A DNA stretch of 19,623 bases, from contig WRNI01000011.1 in NCBI GenBank assembly GCA_009776695.1, forward strand, positions 1 through 19,623. The letters are read 5' to 3'. Each line of letters begins with the position of its first letter. Within the stretch, counting starts at the first letter, position 1. This document shows positions 15,617 through 19,623 of the stretch, piece by piece. Below the pieces are notes generated by a model. That model did not search any database and was not told the DNA's origin. It saw only the letters and a list, made by a program, of their open reading frames with translations. Position numbers and translations under genes: made by a program. This stretch comes from Methanomassiliicoccaceae archaeon (GTDB lineage Archaea > Thermoplasmatota > Thermoplasmata > Methanomassiliicoccales > Methanomethylophilaceae).

Positions 15617-16236
15617 CTCAGAACATCCTCTATCTGCTTTTTTGTTATGGCTCCCTGCCTTACGATCTCGACCTCGCCGTCCATTAACCACACTATCGTT
15701 GACGGCTTTCCGAGCGTGCACGGGCCGCCGTCCAGATACGCGGATATCGCATCGCCGAGATCATTCTTTGCCTCTTCCATTTTTACCGCGTCCGGCCTTG
15801 AATGTAAGTTCGCCGACGTTGCGACGATAGGGCCTGTTCTTTTTATCAGCTGTATCGCCACGGGATGATCAGGGATGCGTATCCCCACTTTGTGCGAGTT
15901 CGACGTCACGATATCGGGAACGATACTCTTCTTTCTGACGATTATCGTAAGCGGACCGGGCATGAACTTTTTTATCAGTTTCGAGGCGTTGTCATCTATC
16001 TCCGCGATGGACGACGCCATTTCAATATCGGAAACGCCTACGGACAGAGGCATATCGAACGGCCGGTTCTTTGAGATGAACACTTCCTTTACCGCCGACT
16101 CGTTGAATATGTCCGCGCCGATACCGTAAACGGTCTCCGAAGGATAAACGATAAGCCCGCCTTCTTTTATTATTCTGGCTATCTCTTTTACTTCCTTTTC
16201 CGGCAGCGGTCCGCCGCGGCAATCGTATACTTTCAT
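15610..16236 (-). CDS. Sua5/YciO/YrdC-family protein (probable threonylcarbamoyl-AMP synthase)
   Basis: This 208-residue protein has a single YrdC domain. It contains LIVYPSETVYGIG (28-40), the nucleotide-binding KNR motif (K56, R58) in SKNRPFDMPLSV, GPLTIIV (94-100) and TSAN (140-143). Enzymes of this family make threonylcarbamoyl-AMP from threonine, bicarbonate and ATP for the t6A37 modification of ANN-decoding tRNAs. The extra C-terminal Sua5 domain found in longer archaeal forms is absent, so a YciO-type relative cannot be excluded. The ATG at 16236 overlaps the stop of the upstream hydrolase gene (ATGA). An in-frame extension to 16395 lies inside that gene and is not credible. Confidence 0.88.
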   Translation of the reverse strand: MKVYDCRGGPLPEKEVKEIARIIKEGGLIVYPSETVYGIGADIFNESAVKEVFISKNRPFDMPLSVGVSDIEMASSIAEIDDNASKLIKKFMPGPLTIIVRKKSIVPDIVTSNSHKVGIRIPDHPVAIQLIKRTGPIVATSANLHSRPDAVKMEEAKNDLGDAISAYLDGGPCTLGKPSTIVWLMDGEVEIVRQGAITKKQIEDVLRC

Positions 16237-16883
16237 ATTTTCACTCCCATCATTCTGAGTCCGTTTATAATGTGTTCGTTCCCTCCTTCGGGAACCGACG
16301 GTCCGTGGCCCGGATAGAATCCGTTTATTTTTAAAGCATTCAGTTTTTTCAGCGAATCGATCAGCTGCTCCGGTGAGCCTGTGGGATGGTCCCATCTGCC
16401 GACGCCGCCCACGAACGCCGTGTCGCCGGTGAATAACGCGCCTGTTATCTCATCGTATAACGAAATGCTGCCGATCGTATGTCCGGGCGTCCATATCACG
16501 CGGAGCCTGTGCGCCCCGATGTCGATGACGTCGCCGTCATTCAGTTCGGTGATATCCATGGGATCAAGCGGACCTCCGAAGCGTTCGCCGAGGGTCGAGG
16601 CGCGGTCGCCTTCCTTTAAAGGTTTCGAATCATACTTCCCCGCGTATACTTTCGAAGGATGAAATTCCTTTATTATCGCGTTGGCGCCGCCAACGTGATC
16701 ATAATGCCTGTGCGTAAGCACGAGAACATCTAATTTACGGCGGTTGAGCATCTTCTTCAGGAAGCCGATCGTATCGTCCGCCTGAAATCCGATGCCCGCG
16801 TCCACAAGGACCGTCCTGTCGCCGGATATAAGATAAATGTTTGAATCGAACAGCTGTGCCAGCTCGACCTGCTCTATTGCCAT
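16233..16883 (-). CDS. Metallo-beta-lactamase-fold hydrolase (glyoxalase II-like)
   Basis: This 216-residue protein has the full binuclear metal site of the fold: H58-x-H60-x-D62-H63 (THRHYDHVGG), H135 in TPGHTIGS, D154 in TGDTAF and H193 in YPGHGP. The pattern and size fit glyoxalase II-like hydrolases. The substrate cannot be read from sequence; thioesters, including hydroxyacyl-thiols, are common for this branch. It is the first gene of an operon with the Sua5/YrdC gene (4-base overlap) and methionine aminopeptidase. No Shine-Dalgarno sequence precedes the ATG at 16883, and a TATA-like box sits 20-30 bases upstream, so the mRNA is probably leaderless. Confidence 0.88.
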   Translation of the reverse strand: MAIEQVELAQLFDSNIYLISGDRTVLVDAGIGFQADDTIGFLKKMLNRRKLDVLVLTHRHYDHVGGANAIIKEFHPSKVYAGKYDSKPLKEGDRASTLGERFGGPLDPMDITELNDGDVIDIGAHRLRVIWTPGHTIGSISLYDEITGALFTGDTAFVGGVGRWDHPTGSPEQLIDSLKKLNALKINGFYPGHGPSVPEGGNEHIINGLRMMGVKI

Positions 16884-16903
16884 TAGGATTGGTAGAATGA
16901 GAA

Positions 16904-16913
16904 GATATAAAAC
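16904..16913 (-). promoter_or_regulatory. TATA-like box of the hydrolase-Sua5-map operon
   Basis: GTTTTATATC, read on the minus strand, is centred about 26 bases before the ATG at 16883. This predicts a leaderless transcript. Confidence 0.55.
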
Positions 16914-16938
16914 TATTGTGAATGGCCGTTTATATCAT

Positions 16939-16964
16939 CGCGCCGGCTCTGCGTCCGCGCCGGC
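16939..16964. repeat. 9-bp direct repeat in the divergent promoter region
   Basis: CGCGCCGGC occurs twice at a 17-base period (16939-16947 and 16956-16964). It lies between the hydrolase and arsR promoters and is markedly more GC-rich than its flanks. A bulged hairpin (16987-17006) follows before the arsR TATA box. The function is unknown. Confidence 0.4.
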
Positions 16965-17018
16965 GTTCCCGCCGCATATGCCCGGACCTTGCGGTCTCCG
17001 CAGAGGCTGTCAGAAAAG

Positions 17019-17026
17019 TATATAAT
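17019..17026 (+). promoter_or_regulatory. TATA box of the arsenic operon
   Basis: TATATAAT lies about 35 bases before the arsR ATG at 17060, placing transcription start near 17047, at the edge of the palindrome described next. Confidence 0.6.
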
Positions 17027-17030
17027 ACAC

Positions 17031-17046
17031 ATAGATACATATCTAT
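17031..17046. promoter_or_regulatory. Palindromic operator, probable ArsR site
   Basis: ATAGATA-CA-TATCTAT is a perfect 7-bp inverted repeat between the TATA box and the arsR start codon. ArsR/SmtB repressors bind AT-rich imperfect palindromes of this kind, often with ATA and TAT half-sites. A repressor bound here would block transcription start, so autoregulation by the adjacent ArsR is the simplest reading. Confidence 0.65.
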
Positions 17047-17059
17047 ATGAGATGTTCAG

Positions 17060-17386
17060 ATGAATAAGGGACATATTGATAATGCGCTGATCTTCAGGGC
17101 GCTTGCGGATACGAACAGGCTGATGATAATTGACGCCCTCTCGCACGGTGAGCTTTGTGCCTGCGAGATATTAAAGGGATTCGAGATAACGCAGCCTACG
17201 CTCTCGCATCATATGAACATCCTTTGCGGCTGCGGGCTGGTGAACGCCCGCAAAGAGGGAAAGTGGACGCATTACTCGCTGAATTCCGAAAGTTTACGCG
17301 ACACCGCGTCATTCCTGGAGGAGATCGCCTCGGCGGAACAGGATGACACGCATCGTGACGGAACATGCGGAGGCTGCTGCGAATGA
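17060..17386 (+). CDS. arsR: ArsR-family metalloid-responsive repressor
   Basis: This 108-residue winged-helix dimer carries the arsenic-sensing ELCACEIL text: C33 and C35 sit in the helix that holds the classic ELCVCDL As(III) motif. The recognition helix follows (QPTLSHHMNIL, residues 45-55), with the wing in ARKEGKWTHYSL. The C-terminus ends CGGCCE, adding C103, C106 and C107, and C56 and C58 lie after the recognition helix. The thiol-rich tail may supply the third ligand for As(III) or Sb(III). It probably represses its own operon through the palindrome at 17031-17046 and releases it when metalloid binds. The methyltransferase gene starts 17 bases downstream. Confidence 0.92.
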   Translation: MNKGHIDNALIFRALADTNRLMIIDALSHGELCACEILKGFEITQPTLSHHMNILCGCGLVNARKEGKWTHYSLNSESLRDTASFLEEIASAEQDDTHRDGTCGGCCE

Positions 17387-17403
17387 TAAAGGAGAGGAAA
17401 GAT

Positions 17404-18438
17404 ATGGATGAGATCACAGAGCAAGTGAAAGATTATTACGGAAAACGGTTAAAGAGCAAAAAGGACCTTAAGACGAACGCGTGCTGCAGCATTGAGAGAC
17501 CGCCCGCGGAGATAAGGGATATAATGCCGCTGATCGCGGACGAGATAAAAGACCGGTTCTACGGCTGCGGATCCCCTCTGCCGCCGTTATTGGACGGTAT
17601 GACGTTACTTGATCTCGGATGCGGGACCGGACGTGACGTATACATTGCGTCAAAATTGGTCGGGGCGAACGGTCACGCGATCGGCGTTGATATGACGACC
17701 GAACAGATAGAGACCGCGATAAAATATCAGGAAGAACAGCGCAGACGCTTTGATCTTAAAACATCGAACGTGAAGTTCATGCAGGGATATATCGAAGACC
17801 TTGGGTCATTGGGGATAGAGGACAACAGCGTTGACGTTGTCATTTCCAATTGTGTCATAAACCTCTCGCCGGCCAAAGAACAGGTGTTCAGAGAGATATA
17901 CCGTGTTCTGAGACCGGGCGGCGAACTGTTCTTTTCCGATGTCTTCGCCGACAGGCGCATCCCCGCGTCATTGGCCGCGGACCCTGTCCTGCGCGGCGAG
18001 TGCCTGAGCGGCGCCTTGTACGTCGAGGACTTCCGAAGGCTGATGTCAAAATGCGGATGGAACGATTTCCGGTACACGAATGTGCGCACGCTGGAACTGG
18101 ACAACGAAGATGTTAAGGAAAAGATGGGTTTCGCGACGTTCACGTCGCGCACCGTAAGAGCATTCAAACTTGATGGTCTTGAGGACGTATGCGAGGATTA
18201 CGGACATATCGCAAGCTATGACGGAAGCATTCCCGGGCATCCGCATTTCTTTGACCTCGATGATCACCACCGGTTCTTTACGAACAAGCCGGCGGCGGTC
18301 TGCGGCAACACCGCGTCAATGCTTTCTGATACGCGATACGGTAAGGCGTTCACGGTCACCGGGGACCGTTCTGTGCACTTCGGCGTATTCGGCGGCTGTT
18401 CGCCCGGGAATGTGAACGAGGGAAAGGGATGCTGCTGA
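17404..18438 (+). CDS. arsM: Arsenite S-adenosylmethionine methyltransferase
   Basis: This 344-residue class I methyltransferase converts As(III) to methylated species using SAM. The SAM site is LLDLGCGTGRDVY (68-80) with the acidic GVDMT (94-98). The cysteines expected of the family are present: C27/C28 near the N-terminus, C55 in YGCG, C150 in SNCVINL and C200 in GECLSGAL. They correspond to the four conserved cysteines of ArsM/AS3MT, of which the last two hold arsenic. The C-terminal part is the usual arsenic-methyltransferase domain, ending in a CC tail. The ATG at 17404 follows a GGAGAGG site. An upstream in-frame start inside arsR is less likely. It is the second gene of the ars operon. 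Confidence 0.93.
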   Translation: MDEITEQVKDYYGKRLKSKKDLKTNACCSIERPPAEIRDIMPLIADEIKDRFYGCGSPLPPLLDGMTLLDLGCGTGRDVYIASKLVGANGHAIGVDMTTEQIETAIKYQEEQRRRFDLKTSNVKFMQGYIEDLGSLGIEDNSVDVVISNCVINLSPAKEQVFREIYRVLRPGGELFFSDVFADRRIPASLAADPVLRGECLSGALYVEDFRRLMSKCGWNDFRYTNVRTLELDNEDVKEKMGFATFTSRTVRAFKLDGLEDVCEDYGHIASYDGSIPGHPHFFDLDDHHRFFTNKPAAVCGNTASMLSDTRYGKAFTVTGDRSVHFGVFGGCSPGNVNEGKGCC

Positions 18439-18468
18439 ACATCCCGCTGTACACACATGGAGAGTGAT

Positions 18469-19101
18469 ATGTTGCGTTTGGCCATAGTAGCGTGCGAGGT
18501 CCTGAAGGATGAGATCGAATACCTTACCAAAGATGATCCGGACTTCGTTCACAGGGAATACCTTAAGTTCGCGCTCCATGAGCACGCGGACGAGATGAGA
18601 AAGATAATAATTGAAAAGGTCAACGGATTGAACGGCAAAGCGGATGCTGTTCTTTTAGGTTATGGGGTCTGCCAGTCGCTTCAGGATGTTACTGACGTTC
18701 TTGATATTCCGGCGGTCATGCTGACGGGCGCCGACTGCATCGATGTGCTTCTCGGTCCGGATGAATACAAAGCGGAGAAGAAGAAATGCATCGGAACGTG
18801 GTTCGCATCGCCCGGATGGGCGGTGCAGGGCGTGGACGGACTGATAGAACAGTTCCATCTTGATTCCGCAGAGGGATACGAGCCGCAGTATTTCCTCGAT
18901 ATGATGTTCGAATCGTATGAGCGCTGTCTTTTCCTTGATCCCGGTATCGGGAACGATGAATTCTATATGAGACGGTCGCAGGAGTTCGCGGATCGCCTTA
19001 AACTAAAACTGGAACGCCGGCCGTGCAACCTTGAACGAATAAATGAGTGCATCGCACGCGTCAAGGAGATCGCGAACGGGCAACATATAAACAAAGAATG
19101 A
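18469..19101 (+). CDS. DUF1638 domain protein
   Basis: This 210-residue protein is recognisable as DUF1638 from the text around IVACEVL (6-12), VLLGYGVC (61-68), TGADCIDVLLG (86-96) and GTWFASPGW (109-117). The function of the family is not established. C9, C68 and C90 occupy the positions that are cysteine in other family members as I recall them, and could bind a metal or metalloid. H37 and H39 lie nearby. A GGAG site about 6 bases before the ATG at 18469 decides the start; an ATG at 18457 adds four residues. It follows arsM by 30 bases on the same strand, so it is probably the third gene of the arsenic operon. No signal peptide or membrane segment is visible. Confidence 0.75.
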   Translation: MLRLAIVACEVLKDEIEYLTKDDPDFVHREYLKFALHEHADEMRKIIIEKVNGLNGKADAVLLGYGVCQSLQDVTDVLDIPAVMLTGADCIDVLLGPDEYKAEKKKCIGTWFASPGWAVQGVDGLIEQFHLDSAEGYEPQYFLDMMFESYERCLFLDPGIGNDEFYMRRSQEFADRLKLKLERRPCNLERINECIARVKEIANGQHINKE

Positions 19102-19235
19102 TTCTGGCGGCATCGGTCCGCACTGAGAATCTACACCAGATCTGCACCGGTAGAAATTGAAAAAAAATGTTTTTGAGGATGAGAAATTTCATACGCACAC
19201 CTGTTTGACTGCTAGACCACACCCCAGCGACGTCA
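19102..19235. other. Intergenic region between the ars operon and 23S rRNA
   Basis: This 134-base stretch separates two converging units. It contains no ORF and no tRNA or 5S rRNA that I can recognise. It holds the minus-strand oligo-T tract at 19160-19167 and a plus-strand T5 at about 19170-19174. Confidence 0.6.
19160..19167 (-). terminator. Oligo-T terminator of the 23S rRNA transcript
   Basis: A run of eight T residues on the minus strand lies about 70 bases beyond the estimated 23S 3' end. Archaeal RNA polymerase stops at such tracts. Its presence without an intervening 5S gene suggests the rRNA transcript ends here. Confidence 0.6.

Positions 19236-19623
<388 letters not shown>

Noticed and set aside
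15617..15721. N-terminal extension of methionine aminopeptidase
   Set aside because: The extra 35 residues are a shadow of the Sua5/YrdC gene, and the family start matches 15616.
16237..16395. N-terminal extension of the Sua5/YrdC protein
   Set aside because: The extra 53 residues lie in another frame of the hydrolase gene; the ATG at 16236 matches the family N-terminus and overlaps the upstream stop.
19102..19235. 5S rRNA gene after 23S
   Set aside because: No 5S-like 120-base fold or conserved text can be seen, and the space between the 23S end and the T8 run is only about 70 bases.

Overview
The window reads as chromosomal DNA of an archaeon, most likely a euryarchaeote of the class Thermoplasmata and possibly Methanomassiliicoccales-like. 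The lineage is inferred; no search was run. The supporting genes are the archaea-specific PolD large subunit, archaeal RNA polymerase subunit D with two ferredoxin motifs, type II methionine aminopeptidase, archaeal uS13/uS4/uS11, a geranylgeranyl reductase and a tetraether-synthase-type radical SAM protein. Several genes have a TATA-like box about 25 bases before the start codon and no Shine-Dalgarno sequence, so leaderless transcripts look common. A 23S rRNA gene with no 5S visible beside it also fits Thermoplasmata.

Region 1 (1-3314) is a membrane-lipid block. The 3' end of a mevalonate kinase gene (+) converges on a tight three-gene minus-strand operon: a Tes-like radical SAM enzyme, a 56-residue 2[4Fe-4S] ferredoxin and a geranylgeranyl reductase. 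Together they could supply isoprenoid precursor, join the chains into tetraethers, saturate them, and deliver the electrons.

Region 2 (3315-7519) is a divergent promoter region followed by a 1341-residue surface protein, with a pilin-like N-terminal anchor and a lamin-tail domain, ending at a GC-rich hairpin. Region 3 (7520-11951) is a NOG1-type GTPase gene overlapping the PolD large subunit gene by an ATGA, ended by a hairpin shared with the converging operon.

Region 4 (11936-14540) is the minus-strand ribosomal/RNA polymerase operon rps13-rps4-rps11-rpoD with a structured leader of about 150 bases. It stops after rpoD. Region 5 (14570-16913) is minus strand: an operon of a metallo-beta-lactamase hydrolase, a Sua5/YrdC-type protein and methionine aminopeptidase with overlapping genes, then tRNA-Leu(CAA) with its own promoter.

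Region 6 (16884-19101) is a plus-strand arsenic module: a palindromic operator, an ArsR repressor, an ArsM arsenite methyltransferase and a DUF1638 protein with three cysteines at family-type positions. The window ends inside the 3' part of a minus-strand 23S rRNA gene (about 19236-19623), with an oligo-T terminator beyond it.

No intergenic stretch exceeds 300 bases. The longest are 14366-14569 (leader and promoter of rps13), 16884-17059 (divergent promoters) and 3315-3459 (divergent promoters). No CRISPR array, insertion sequence, prophage or intein was seen.
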